From positions 124,001 through 188,000 of the forward strand of contig CBDCGV010000018.1 of NCBI GenBank assembly GCA_965216955.1: a stretch of 64,000 nucleotides of DNA, given 5' to 3'. Made by a program: the position numbers and the translations under genes. Under the pieces are notes generated by a model that saw only the letters and a program-made list of their open reading frames with translations, was not told the origin of the DNA and did not search any database. Position 1 is the first letter of the stretch, and each line of letters starts with the position of its first letter. Of the stretch, positions 1-8,795 are shown piece by piece. Origin of the DNA: CBDCGV01 sp965216955. GTDB taxonomy: Bacteria; Bacteroidota; Bacteroidia; Chitinophagales; JADIYW01.

Positions 1-233
1 CTTGTTTTTATGGCAAGAAAGCATGTCTAATTGGAGTAGCCGCAGGTAGAGCTGGCAATTTGCGAGGAATGGATCATTTTACTAATATTCTTAATCATAT
101 TAAAATAGATGTACACCACTTAAAAATCCCTATAAGTGCGGTAGAAAATCATTTAAACGACCATAATGAAATAATCACAGAGGAAATTATTAACTTGATA
201 GACCAACAAATCCTTGAATTCCAAAAATTTTAA
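1..233 (+). CDS. NADPH-dependent FMN reductase-like protein, C-terminal fragment
   Basis: The window opens inside this gene; codons run from base 3 to a TAA at 231-233, leaving about 76 residues. The visible part contains LIGVAAGRAGNLRGMDH, a glycine/arginine-rich loop typical of the C-terminal half of flavodoxin-fold NAD(P)H-dependent FMN reductases. Such enzymes pass electrons from NAD(P)H to FMN or quinones in the cytoplasm. A second member of the same fold lies at 2315-2854, so the pair flanks the lipoprotein and haem-protein genes, and the 9-bp gap to the next gene suggests co-transcription. The N-terminal flavin-binding part is outside the window, so substrate cannot be judged. Confidence 0.7.
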   Translation, partial: CFYGKKACLIGVAAGRAGNLRGMDHFTNILNHIKIDVHHLKIPISAVENHLNDHNEIITEEIINLIDQQILEFQKF

Positions 234-242
234 AAGTAAATC

Positions 243-1853
243 ATGAAATATTTCAAACTTCTCTTAACTCAACTATTTATTCTCGCCATTATAGGATGCA
301 TATCAACCAATAATCAAAACAATCAAAAGATTTTTAAGTTTAATATGTCTGGAGGATTAACCTCATTAGACCCTGCCTTTTCCAAAGATCAAAATACCAT
401 GTGGGTCGCTAGACAATTATTTGATGGTTTAGTGCAAGTAAACAATCGCTTGGAAATTATTCCTTCTATAGCAAAAAGCTGGAAAGTATCTGAAGATGGA
501 AAAACTTATACTTTTATTTTAAGAGATGATGTTTATTTCAATGACAATGAATTGATTAAAGAAGAGAATAAAAAAGTAAAAGCGCAAGATTTTGTTTATA
601 GTCTAGGGCGTTTGATAGATGATGAGATTGCTTCCCCAGGCGGATGGCTATTTAGAGATAAAGTGGTAGATATCGCTCCTTTTAAAGCTATAAATGACAC
701 CTTATTTCAAATAAATTTAAAAATCCCTTTTAGACCTCTTTTAGGCATGCTTGCACTACCATATTGTAGTGTTGTACCCAAAGATGTGGCAGATCATTAT
801 GGCAAAGATTTTAGAGCGCACCCTATTGGCACAGGGCCTTTTAAACTTAAATTATGGAAGGATAGTGATATTCTTTTCCTAGAAAAAAATGAAAATTATT
901 TTGAAAAAGATAAGTTAGGAAACAGTTTGCCATACATTGATGGTATTAGAATTAGCTTTTTAATCGACCGCCAAATTGAGCTAGATAAATTTATAGCAGG
1001 AGAATTAGACTTTATATCAGGAATTGTCCCAGAAACCAAAGATCGTCTACTAACTTCAGATGGTCAATTAAAAGAAAACCTTAAAAATCAGTTCAAATTA
1101 GAGAAACATCCGTATATGAATACAGAGTACTTAGGGTTTTCAATGAAAAATCAATCTGTTGAAGCATTAAAAAATAAAAAAGTACGTCAGGCTATTAATT
1201 ATGGCTTTGATCGAAAAAAAATGATACAATATTTACAAAACAACATTGGAATTCCGGCTAATGCAGGTATGATTCCTCCAGCAATGGCTTCCTTTAACGA
1301 TACGGAGGTAAAGGGATATAAATATGACATTGAAAAAGCCAAGCAATTATTAATAGAAGCAGGATATCCAAATGGTAAAGGAATTGACGAAATAAAATTA
1401 CATACCAGTCAGAATTACTTACAATTAACAACATATATTTCAAAAGCTTTAGAAGAGATCGGGCTTAAAATATCCTTAGAAAATGTCCCTGCTGCTTTTC
1501 AACGAGAGCAAATGCGAAATAATCAATTAGATTTTTTCAGAGCTTCATGGATAGGCGACTACCCTGATGGAGAAAATTATCTAGCACTCTTCTATGGTGG
1601 ACATGGGGCTCCTCCTAATTATACTTTTTTTAAAAATGACAGGTATGATGAGCTATATAAAAAGGCAATCGTTGAAGATGATCCGGAGGAATACATCAAA
1701 TTATATCATGAAATGGAAAACATAGTGCTTGACGAAGCACCAGTAGTACCATTATTTTATGATGAGGTAGTTCGATTTATCAATAAAAGAGTTACTGGAT
1801 TACAAAATAACGGCATGAATATGTTGATATTGAAAGAAGTACAATTAAATTAG
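243..1853 (+). CDS. ABC transporter substrate-binding lipoprotein, family 5 (peptide/oligopeptide type)
   Basis: A 536-residue protein of the OppA/DppA class (SBP_bac_5), which captures peptides or similar solutes outside the inner membrane. A lipoprotein signal ends at the lipobox IIGC around residue 19. Family hallmarks include the N-terminal SGGLTSLDPAF stretch, the LFDGLVQ and SWKVSEDGKTYTF segments, RHPIGTGPFK-like AHPIGTGPFKL near residue 193, and VRQAINYGFDRKKMI near 315. Length is normal for the family. No permease or ATPase gene lies beside it, so it is an orphan here and must share a transporter encoded elsewhere. It follows the FMN reductase fragment by 9 bp and precedes the haem protein by 22 bp. 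Confidence 0.88.
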   Translation: MKYFKLLLTQLFILAIIGCISTNNQNNQKIFKFNMSGGLTSLDPAFSKDQNTMWVARQLFDGLVQVNNRLEIIPSIAKSWKVSEDGKTYTFILRDDVYFNDNELIKEENKKVKAQDFVYSLGRLIDDEIASPGGWLFRDKVVDIAPFKAINDTLFQINLKIPFRPLLGMLALPYCSVVPKDVADHYGKDFRAHPIGTGPFKLKLWKDSDILFLEKNENYFEKDKLGNSLPYIDGIRISFLIDRQIELDKFIAGELDFISGIVPETKDRLLTSDGQLKENLKNQFKLEKHPYMNTEYLGFSMKNQSVEALKNKKVRQAINYGFDRKKMIQYLQNNIGIPANAGMIPPAMASFNDTEVKGYKYDIEKAKQLLIEAGYPNGKGIDEIKLHTSQNYLQLTTYISKALEEIGLKISLENVPAAFQREQMRNNQLDFFRASWIGDYPDGENYLALFYGGHGAPPNYTFFKNDRYDELYKKAIVEDDPEEYIKLYHEMENIVLDEAPVVPLFYDEVVRFINKRVTGLQNNGMNMLILKEVQLN

Positions 1854-1875
1854 TTTAAATTGAATTAGACAACTA

Positions 1876-2325
1876 ATGAAGAAGCAACTATTTATTGTAT
1901 TGTGCATCCTCCTATTAATTATTCAATTAAAAAAAATAGACAAAGTCAATCCTCCAATAACAGCCCTAAAAGACTTTATAAATATTGAAAAACCGAATGC
2001 AGAAATTGCGCCGCTCATAAGAGTAGCCTGTTATGATTGCCATTCTAATGAGACAACATATCCTTGGTATAGTAATGTCGCTCCTATTTCATGGTGGTTA
2101 AAAAGCCATATTGATGAAGGAAGAGAGCATCTCAATTTTTCAGAGTGGGCAAATTATGATTCCTCTGAACAAACACATATAATAAATGAATGTATTGAAC
2201 TAATTGAAAAAGGCGCTATGCCTTTAAAATCATATACTATAACTCATGCTGAAGCTAGATTGAGTAAAGAACAAAAAGAAGTTTTAATACACTGGTTTCT
2301 TAAAATAAAAAAGGATGGCAAATAA
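1876..2325 (+). CDS. Haem-binding domain protein (CxxCH, Haem_bd family)
   Basis: A 149-residue protein with an N-terminal hydrophobic stretch (about residues 4-18) that could be a signal peptide or anchor. Around residue 52 it has CYDCHSNET followed by YPWYSNVAPISWWLKSHI, the conserved core of the small Bacteroidota haem-binding domain in which CxxCH attaches c-type haem. It would act outside the cytoplasm as an electron carrier or sensor. The ccm genes at 43311-44834 could supply the haem attachment machinery. Its 3' end overlaps the downstream FMN reductase by 11 bp, indicating translational coupling. The electron partner is not evident. Confidence 0.8.
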   Translation: MKKQLFIVLCILLLIIQLKKIDKVNPPITALKDFINIEKPNAEIAPLIRVACYDCHSNETTYPWYSNVAPISWWLKSHIDEGREHLNFSEWANYDSSEQTHIINECIELIEKGAMPLKSYTITHAEARLSKEQKEVLIHWFLKIKKDGK

Positions 2326-2854
2326 AATTTTAGTATTTGGAGCAAGCTCAAGTAAAAAATCTATTAACAGGCAGTTTGCAATCTATACAGCAAATTTGAT
2401 GAAAAATATAGAGCCTAACATTTTAGATTTAAACGATTTTGAAATGCCTATTTACAGTATCGATAAGGAAAATGAAAATGGCATTCCAGATGCGGCACAT
2501 AAATTCAGAGGTCATATTCTTGAATCAGATGGTATAATAATCTCATTTGCGGAGCATAACGGCAGTTACACTACTGCTTTTAAAAATATTTATGATTGGA
2601 TGTCTAGAATAGATTCAAAAGTATGGGCTAATAAACCAATGTTCTTGCTTGCCACCTCTCCTGGTGCACGGGGTGGTCAATCTGTCTTAAATACTGTCGT
2701 CAATGGATTTCCCTATCTTGGAGGAGATGTTAGAGCGAGCTTTTCTTTACCCTCTTTTTATCAAAATTTTTCTTCAGAAGACGGCATTTTAGATAAAGAT
2801 TTAAGCTCCACCTTTAGGGAACGGCTATCTGTATTCGAAGGAATACTCCAATAA
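2315..2854 (+). CDS. NAD(P)H-dependent FMN reductase
   Basis: A 179-residue flavodoxin-fold protein. The N-terminus ILVFGASSSKKSINRQFA is the flavin-phosphate loop region, DADGIIISFAEHNGSYTTAFKNIYDWMSR corresponds to the E-Y/H-N-G-S-x(4)-K-N motif around residues 79-95, and LLATSPGARGG near 113 is the C-terminal glycine-rich loop. These define the NADPH-dependent FMN reductase family, cytoplasmic enzymes reducing FMN, quinones or azo compounds. The ATG lies within the preceding gene (11-bp overlap) just after AAGG. Together with the fragment at 1-233 it makes two family members within 3 kb. Physiological substrate is not deducible. Confidence 0.85.
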   Translation: MANKILVFGASSSKKSINRQFAIYTANLMKNIEPNILDLNDFEMPIYSIDKENENGIPDAAHKFRGHILESDGIIISFAEHNGSYTTAFKNIYDWMSRIDSKVWANKPMFLLATSPGARGGQSVLNTVVNGFPYLGGDVRASFSLPSFYQNFSSEDGILDKDLSSTFRERLSVFEGILQ

Positions 2855-2885
2855 AAAGCTTATTTTCTTTTTAAAATCGCCCCAT

Positions 2886-3488
2886 CTATTCAACGATAGC
2901 TCTTAATTTTTCTAATGTAGTATATGGTGCATTGACAGCGGCTGAGTTAGCTAATCCATCTGGCACACTTCCCCCTGGTTTACTAAAAGCTTGATGAACG
3001 ATTTTTGTTTTACCATTTCCAGCATCTGTCAATTTCCAATAGCCTTCTACTTCAGGAACTCGGACTAACCCTTTCTTTTCAGGAATAAAATCTGCCTTTC
3101 CCCAAAACTCCACCAACATGCTTCCATCTGAACTGGTAGGATTAAATTTATAGTAGGTAATTACATCTCGATCTTTTGCTGGCCATGGAGAACTAATTTC
3201 CATGTAGGTATACATCTCATTATTATTTATCTCTTTCAACACCTTTGCTGTATTTTCAGTACACTTAAACATTATCCTATCCCACCCTTCTACGTCTCTT
3301 AAAACTGTTTCCACTTCTTTCATCGTTGCATTTACTGTAACTATACCCTTATATTCTTTGAGTTTTGCTCCATCAATTTTTCGAGTATAAACAGTTATTC
3401 CCTCTTTATCTTTTTCCATATTCCACTGATCTTGTGCAATAACTGAAATGGATAAAACCATTAAAACTAATAATTGAAGTGCTCTCAT
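2886..3488 (-). CDS. Exported START domain protein
   Basis: A 200-residue protein with a signal peptide (residues 1-18, ending VIAQ). The rest matches the START/Bet v1-like lipid-binding fold: WNMEKDKEGITVYTRKIDG at the start, the EVETVLRDVEGWDRIM helix, and SPWPAKDRDVITYYKF in the middle, which is characteristic of bacterial START proteins. The family binds lipids or hydrophobic ligands in a helix-grip cavity. Export implies a periplasmic role. It is transcribed alone, away from the PDZ gene. No ligand can be named. Confidence 0.8.
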   Translation of the reverse strand: MRALQLLVLMVLSISVIAQDQWNMEKDKEGITVYTRKIDGAKLKEYKGIVTVNATMKEVETVLRDVEGWDRIMFKCTENTAKVLKEINNNEMYTYMEISSPWPAKDRDVITYYKFNPTSSDGSMLVEFWGKADFIPEKKGLVRVPEVEGYWKLTDAGNGKTKIVHQAFSKPGGSVPDGLANSAAVNAPYTTLEKLRAIVE

Positions 3489-3567
3489 ATCTTATCTATT
3501 TAATTTTACTATTAACCATTTTCAAAAACTGTGCCTATTTATTTTAAAACTAATATTTTGATGGCAT

Positions 3568-3575
3568 TATATTTG
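3568..3575 (+). promoter_or_regulatory. TAnnTTTG -7 promoter box
   Basis: TATATTTG stands 23 bases before the ATG of the PDZ protein gene. It matches the Bacteroidota primary sigma factor -7 consensus TAnnTTTG exactly. A clear TTG at the usual -33 distance was not found. Confidence 0.45.
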
Positions 3576-3598
3576 CCCAAGATAATAAAAATCAAAAA

Positions 3599-4528
3599 AT
3601 GAGATGGAGTTTAGTTTTACTTGTATTGTTTTCGGTTCACCTTCATGCAAGTGACCATTTAAGAGGTTATTTAGGAGCATTAGTCTCTACCTTTGAAGAA
3701 AATAAAGGCGCACTAATAAATAATGTTTTTGATGAAAGTGCCGCATCAACATATGGACTTAAAGAAAATGATATAATCATAAAAATAGGATCCGTTTCAG
3801 TAAATGGCAAAGATCAATTAATTGATCAATTAAAGGTTCTTCAATGGGGAGAGCAAATTACGCTTACGATAAATAGAGATGGTAATATTTTAGAACAATC
3901 AGTTGTACTAGGGTACAAAAAAAATACAAGAACCTATAACATCGAAAAAATAAAGGATAAAGATGCTAATGTAGAGGCTTGGCATTTTGAAAATGACGCA
4001 ACAACCATTTATATAAACAAAACTACGGCTTCTCCCATAAGTATCCATAAGATAGGAAACGATGGAAAAACAATTTATAATTTGGAAGATCCAAATATAG
4101 TTCTACCTCAATCACTTATGGATTTGGAAGATAAATTGTTTATAATTAACTATTCTAAAGAAGATCAATCGAAAAGAAATTCGAAAGCAAAAAAAATAGT
4201 CGCTATTAAAACTGTTGAAGAAAGTCCCGAAGCAACATTAACACCTGTCAATGAAGCGTACTTAAAGTCGGAGCTTTTAAAGCTGATTCCTAATCCAAAT
4301 AGTGGAAAGTTTAAAACAATTTATAGCTCACAAAATTTATTACATCCTGTCGAGTTATTAATTGTTGATATAAAAGGAACCGTTGTTTATGAACAGAAAC
4401 TTCATAAACAGGACACTGAAATTATTATTCCAATGGAATTAAAAAACATATCAAATGGCACTTATCTACTAAAATTAAAGCAGGGTGCAATTAATTTGGT
4501 TCATAAGTTCATTGTCTATAATAAATAG
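3599..4528 (+). CDS. PDZ domain protein with T9SS type A sorting domain
   Basis: A 309-residue exported protein. After a signal peptide (1-17) comes a PDZ domain at about residues 20-105, with GYLGALV as carboxylate-binding loop and YGLKENDIIIKIGSVSVNGK as the core. A linker rich in charged residues follows, and the last 80 residues (LIPNPNSGKFKT onward, ending HKFIVYNK) are a T9SS type A sorting domain. It is therefore predicted to be moved across the outer membrane by type IX secretion and left on the surface or released. No protease catalytic domain is present, so the PDZ probably acts as a peptide-binding adaptor. It converges with the phosphatase gene 5 bp downstream. Confidence 0.82.
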   Translation: MRWSLVLLVLFSVHLHASDHLRGYLGALVSTFEENKGALINNVFDESAASTYGLKENDIIIKIGSVSVNGKDQLIDQLKVLQWGEQITLTINRDGNILEQSVVLGYKKNTRTYNIEKIKDKDANVEAWHFENDATTIYINKTTASPISIHKIGNDGKTIYNLEDPNIVLPQSLMDLEDKLFIINYSKEDQSKRNSKAKKIVAIKTVEESPEATLTPVNEAYLKSELLKLIPNPNSGKFKTIYSSQNLLHPVELLIVDIKGTVVYEQKLHKQDTEIIIPMELKNISNGTYLLKLKQGAINLVHKFIVYNK

Positions 4529-4533
4529 ATTTC

Positions 4534-5853
4534 CTATTCCTTTATAATAGTAAATTGATCGCCAATCTTACTATCAGACTGTATATACTTTGCGTCTAGC
4601 CGATTCTTATATATGTCTACGACTAAAGAACCACAGGCTCCCTTTCCACCATGTTCAAAGGCAAATACTGGATGTCCAAATTTTGGTCGCCCTGTATCTT
4701 TTCCACTATTCCCAACTACCGCATAGATAGTTCCATTATTCGCCTTCCCTTTTTTAATATATGGCTCCCCCTTTTCAAAATTTCCACTTCCTCCTTGAAT
4801 AATATGTTTTTCAGCATCAAAAGTTCTGGTTTTTCCATAGTGTCCATTAATTAAATAAGACCTTTCATAAACATGAGAGTGTCCGCAAAGCACTAAATCA
4901 ACCCCATATTTCTCAATTATGGGATTGAGATTTGTTCGCATCGCAGTCATATATATTTCAAAAATATGATCGGAATCATGGGACCCTTTAGAATATGGAG
5001 GCTGATGCCAAAAAACAATTTTCCATTTTTTATCTGTTTCTTGTAAATCACATTCTAGCCATTTGAGCATTTTTGAATTTTTGAAAAATGTATACCCCAA
5101 TGCTTCAGAATTAAGTGCTACAAAATGTGCATTGCCATAATCAAAAGAATAGTACAATTCTGTATTAGAAGCTCTTCCTCCTGCTTCTCCCTGAGTAGGA
5201 ACCTCAACGATATCAAAATAAGTGCCGTCATGTTTTTTAGGAGCAGCAGAACGATTAACACTCTTATAATCATGATTTCCTGGAACAGGATAAAAAGGCA
5301 AAAAAGGTAAAAGCGAATTGTATCCAAAATCGTCACTAAATACTTTTTCCTGATACTCTTCATCGGTACCATCATTGTATGCGTTGTCTCCCAGCCATAA
5401 CCAAAAGTCTACTTCCTCCAAATTAGTATTTTCAAAAAACGCATCACGTACATCAATCTGTGTTTGACGTTTAGAGCCAAAATCTCCAATTGTCCAAAAT
5501 TTAATGGGCACTTCACTATTGTTAGGAGGTGAAGTCGTGAATCTATGTAATGAATCACCTCCCACTAATATACTTTGTTCAAAACCTACAGCATAATAAT
5601 ACCTGGTACTGGGGTTTAGTTGAGAAAGCTCCACAATATGATCCTTTCCTAATTTATCGACAGTCATTTTTCCGTCTAAATTATCAGGAGTGTTTCCATA
5701 CCATACAACAGCATTTGTAATAGAATCTGTACGCCATAAAATCTTAATGCTTTTCGGGGAAAGACTCTGTAAATAAGGCCCTCTGAGAACCTCTTGACCA
5801 TAAATATTTATGCAGGCCACTAAAAAAATGATCGAAATCACCAATGAATTCAT
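4534..5853 (-). CDS. Secreted purple acid phosphatase-like metallophosphoesterase (no sorting domain)
   Basis: A 439-residue protein with signal peptide (1-19), an N-terminal fibronectin-like purple acid phosphatase domain (about 22-108) and a calcineurin-like metallophosphoesterase domain. Metal-ligand motifs are all visible: GDFG (123-126), GDNAY (155-159), GNHD (192-195), WHQPPY (H283) and GHSHVYER (324-331). Such enzymes hydrolyse phosphomonoesters outside the cell. It is the downstream copy of a tandem pair, 39 bp after the longer paralog, and stops just where that paralog begins its C-terminal modules, so it lacks a T9SS sorting domain and may stay periplasmic. Its position beside the pst genes suggests phosphate scavenging. 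Confidence 0.88.
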   Translation of the reverse strand: MNSLVISIIFLVACINIYGQEVLRGPYLQSLSPKSIKILWRTDSITNAVVWYGNTPDNLDGKMTVDKLGKDHIVELSQLNPSTRYYYAVGFEQSILVGGDSLHRFTTSPPNNSEVPIKFWTIGDFGSKRQTQIDVRDAFFENTNLEEVDFWLWLGDNAYNDGTDEEYQEKVFSDDFGYNSLLPFLPFYPVPGNHDYKSVNRSAAPKKHDGTYFDIVEVPTQGEAGGRASNTELYYSFDYGNAHFVALNSEALGYTFFKNSKMLKWLECDLQETDKKWKIVFWHQPPYSKGSHDSDHIFEIYMTAMRTNLNPIIEKYGVDLVLCGHSHVYERSYLINGHYGKTRTFDAEKHIIQGGSGNFEKGEPYIKKGKANNGTIYAVVGNSGKDTGRPKFGHPVFAFEHGGKGACGSLVVDIYKNRLDAKYIQSDSKIGDQFTIIKE

Positions 5854-5892
5854 TCTGATAAAAATCTATTTCAAGCAATGATAAGAGAAAAT

Positions 5893-7818
5893 TTATTCAA
5901 TTTTCAACATTTTTTTAGAGGTTAATCGTTTATTCTTAGAGGAAATCCTAACAATATAGATTCCATTAGCAATATCTTCTAGCTCATCATTAAAAGTGAA
6001 TTCGTAATTGCCTCTTAACAAGTTATTATTCAACAATTCTTTTATTACTTCTCCCATTTGAGATAATAATTCAATTCTAATAAAACCTTCGTCTAGTAAT
6101 CTAAATGTTAGAGTAAAATCGCTATTCGTTGGATTCGGGTGAATAGAAAACTGATCGACCAATTCTTGTTGTAAAATGGGCGTCGCAGAAATAACCTCTA
6201 TTGATATTTTTGCTGTATCACACCCTCCTTTCTGATTACATACAACATAGCAAATTTCATCCATGCCAATAAAGCTTGTATCCGGTGTATATGTTATACA
6301 GCTATCATTTAGTTCTATAAGTGCATTTCCATTAGTTGGACCACAACTTATATTACTTATACTATCTTTTAAAGCACTGCTAGAATCGTTAAACAACGGA
6401 CATATTGAAAGAGCCGTATTTTTCGTGGTATTAACAAGTGTATCATATGCCACTGGTGGATTAATAGAAACTGTATCGGGCCTCCAATCAGGTTTAATAA
6501 TAGTGAACTCTTCTCCGACATCGCCATCAGATTTAAGATACGTCGCATCTAATCTATTTTCATAAATATCAATGATCAATGATCCACAAGCTCCTGAACC
6601 ACCATGTTCATAGGCAAAAGCCGGATGTCCAAATTCAGGGCTATCTTCATCTTTCCCACTATTTCCAACAACAACATAAACGGTACCTATATCAGCACTA
6701 TCTCCTTCGAGGTATTTAATATAATGCTCTCCATCGTCAAAATTCCCATTTCCACCTTGAACAATATTCTTTGAAGCATTAAAGGAATTAGAATTGCCAA
6801 AATGATCTTTTATAAGATAAGAACGCTCATAAACATGCGAATGTCCACATAAAACTAAATCCACCCCATATTTTTCAACAATAGGATTGAAATTTGTTCG
6901 CATCGCTGTCATAAAAATTTCAAAAAAATCATCCGAATCATGGGAGCCTTTAGAATAAGGAGGTTGGTGCCATAAAACAATCTTCCAATCTCTATCCGTT
7001 TCTTGTAAATCTTTTTCTAGCCATCTAGACATTTCAGTATTCTTGGTAAAGGTATAACTGAAAGCTTCAGAATTAATAGCTACAAAATGAGCATTGCCAT
7101 AATCAAAAGAATAATATAACTCTGTATTAGATGGGGTTCCACCAGCCTCGCCATTTTTGGGCACTTCTACAATGTTAAAATAAGGTCCATAATGGTTTTT
7201 CGGCGGGTCAAATCTGTTCACGCTGTTGTAATCATGATTCCCGGGGACGGCATAAAAAGGCAGGAAGGGTAACAGCGCATTATACCCAAAATCGTCACTA
7301 AATACTTTTTCCTGAAATTCCGTATCCTTTCCATCATCATATGCATTATCACCTAACCATAGCCAAAAATCGACTTCTTCTATATTTGTATGATTGAAAA
7401 ATGAATTACGCACATCTATTTGAGTTTGACGCTTAGAACCAAAATCACCTATCGCCCAAAATTTTATAGGAACTGAGGCCCCAGCTACAGGAGATGTAGT
7501 GAAGTGATGAATAAGGTCTCCCCCTTTCAAGCGTGTGCCCTCATAACCCACTTCGTAATAATAGGTAGTTAAAGGAGAAAGCCCAGTTAACTCAACAATA
7601 TGATCCTTCTTAACATCTGCTACAAAAAAACTATCTGATAAATTGTCTACAGAAAGGCCATACCAGACTATTGCGTTGGTTGGAACATCCGTTCTCCAGA
7701 GAATTTTAATGCGCTCAGGTGCTAAACTTTGTAAATACGGCCCACGAGTCACATTTTGACCGTAAATTTGAAACGCAATAAATAAAAAGACAGATATAGT
7801 GGTCAATAATCGTTTCAT
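5893..7818 (-). CDS. Purple acid phosphatase-like metallophosphoesterase with T9SS sorting domain
   Basis: A 641-residue paralog of the preceding entry with the same order: signal peptide (1-21), fibronectin-like domain, then metallophosphoesterase motifs GDFG, GDNAY, GNHD, WHQPPY and GHSHVYER. After the shared EEFTII segment it adds an Ig/cadherin-like module of about 90 residues (PPVAYDTLVNTTKNTAL to AKISIEV) and a T9SS type A sorting domain (about 557-641, starting FSIHPNPTNSDF). It should be exported to the cell surface. It diverges from the PhoB-like regulator gene across 247 bp, consistent with joint phosphate control, though regulation is inferred. Substrate could be phosphomonoesters or diesters. 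Confidence 0.88.
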   Translation of the reverse strand: MKRLLTTISVFLFIAFQIYGQNVTRGPYLQSLAPERIKILWRTDVPTNAIVWYGLSVDNLSDSFFVADVKKDHIVELTGLSPLTTYYYEVGYEGTRLKGGDLIHHFTTSPVAGASVPIKFWAIGDFGSKRQTQIDVRNSFFNHTNIEEVDFWLWLGDNAYDDGKDTEFQEKVFSDDFGYNALLPFLPFYAVPGNHDYNSVNRFDPPKNHYGPYFNIVEVPKNGEAGGTPSNTELYYSFDYGNAHFVAINSEAFSYTFTKNTEMSRWLEKDLQETDRDWKIVLWHQPPYSKGSHDSDDFFEIFMTAMRTNFNPIVEKYGVDLVLCGHSHVYERSYLIKDHFGNSNSFNASKNIVQGGNGNFDDGEHYIKYLEGDSADIGTVYVVVGNSGKDEDSPEFGHPAFAYEHGGSGACGSLIIDIYENRLDATYLKSDGDVGEEFTIIKPDWRPDTVSINPPVAYDTLVNTTKNTALSICPLFNDSSSALKDSISNISCGPTNGNALIELNDSCITYTPDTSFIGMDEICYVVCNQKGGCDTAKISIEVISATPILQQELVDQFSIHPNPTNSDFTLTFRLLDEGFIRIELLSQMGEVIKELLNNNLLRGNYEFTFNDELEDIANGIYIVRISSKNKRLTSKKMLKIE

Positions 7819-7846
7819 ATCAAGTAATATATAAAACCCAATAAAT

Positions 7847-7854
7847 CAAATATA
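7847..7854 (-). promoter_or_regulatory. TAnnTTTG -7 promoter box
   Basis: On the minus strand TATATTTG lies 28 bases before the start of the sorting-domain phosphatase gene. It matches the Bacteroidota -7 consensus. It probably drives the two phosphatase genes as one transcript. Confidence 0.4.
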
Positions 7855-7923
7855 TGGATTTTAAATGCATTAAATATGATGATCTGGTGTAGTATGTGAA
7901 ACTAATGTGTACGTTTTATAAAA

Positions 7924-7935
7924 AAACAATTGTTT
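7924..7935. promoter_or_regulatory. 12-bp palindrome in the divergent phosphatase/regulator region
   Basis: AAACAATTGTTT is a perfect 12-bp palindrome midway between the phosphatase and response-regulator starts. Its position fits an operator for a dimeric regulator, but palindromes of A and T arise easily in such AT-rich DNA. Confidence 0.25.
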
Positions 7936-7952
7936 ACAACCTGTTAACTACC
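7931..7952 (+). promoter_or_regulatory. 11-bp direct repeat resembling a Pho box
   Basis: Two adjacent 11-mers, TGTTTACAACC (7931-7941) and TGTTAACTACC (7942-7952), agree at 9 of 11 positions. PhoB-type regulators of the OmpR family bind tandem 11-bp direct repeats (CTGTCAT-like in enterobacteria). This repeat lies 113 bases before a PhoB-like regulator gene and opposite secreted phosphatase genes. The architecture is seen directly; the function is inferred, and the Bacteroidota Pho box sequence is not known to me. Confidence 0.35.
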
Positions 7953-8065
7953 TTATAATCAAAAGAATCAGAGATGAAATTTTACACACACAATATCCAT
8001 ATCAAAATAACACTAAGTTCTTCTAACAATCAATTTTTATTTCAAAACTTTACAACCGTAAAACA

Positions 8066-8761
8066 ATGGTAAAGACGAATCCATATTTCATTTTAGTTGC
8101 CGATAGCAATGAAGAGGCTTTAAAGCATACGCTGAAAAGCTTGTCCAAAACAGACTGGAAAGTAAAAGTTTGTACAAATGGCAAAGAACTTATAAATATT
8201 GCCAAAAAGGATTTTCCTGATCTAATTCTTTTAGATGTAAATCTGGACAAACTTGATGGCATAGAAGCATGTTGGGAGCTAAGATCTGATCCCAATTTTT
8301 ATAAAACACCAATTGTTTTTTATTCAGAGCGAAACGAAGATTATACTCAAATTGCTGCATATAACGCTGGAGCAGATGATTTTTTCAAAAAACCGGCACG
8401 CCATCGCTTAGTGATTGCTAAGCTGAAGGCTATTTTTAAAAGATTTTATGAATTAGAACAAGCTCCCTCTATTGTTCGAAGATTTGGAGATATTGAAATT
8501 GATGAAGATCAAATGATGGTCTATAAAAAAGGGGATGCAATTAAAACTTCAAAGAAAGAATTCAACCTGCTTTTGCTTTTAACTTCAAAACCAGGCAAAG
8601 TGTTTAGACGCCCGAATATTCTTAAGAAAATTTGGGGGGATGATATTATTGTCGGTGATCGCAATATAGATACGCATATTAAGAAACTCAGAAAGAAATT
8701 AGGAAAAGAATATATCGAAACCATGCGTGGTGTAGGATATAGGTTCAATTATAAAAAATAA
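8066..8761 (+). CDS. PhoB-like response regulator (OmpR/PhoB family)
   Basis: A 231-residue two-domain regulator. The receiver domain (about 8-125) has the phosphoacceptor D57 in LILLDVN, S87 at the switch position and K109 before the cis-proline; only one acidic residue (D13) is visible where a pair is usual. The OmpR-type winged-helix domain (about 132-231) carries DRNIDTHIKKLRKKLG and ends with the conserved MRGVGYRF. It heads a run of porin, pstS, pstC, pstA, pstB, phoU genes, so it most likely plays the PhoB role in phosphate starvation. The partner histidine kinase is not in the window, and the gene spacing to the porin is 34 bp. Confidence 0.82.
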   Translation: MVKTNPYFILVADSNEEALKHTLKSLSKTDWKVKVCTNGKELINIAKKDFPDLILLDVNLDKLDGIEACWELRSDPNFYKTPIVFYSERNEDYTQIAAYNAGADDFFKKPARHRLVIAKLKAIFKRFYELEQAPSIVRRFGDIEIDEDQMMVYKKGDAIKTSKKEFNLLLLLTSKPGKVFRRPNILKKIWGDDIIVGDRNIDTHIKKLRKKLGKEYIETMRGVGYRFNYKK

Positions 8762-8795
8762 ACAAATTCGTGACTTTATTAAACAAAACACAAAA

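Noticed and set aside
4651..4854. Small plus-strand frame inside the shorter phosphatase gene
   Set aside because: It lies wholly within a gene with complete catalytic motifs and has no promoter box or family resemblance.
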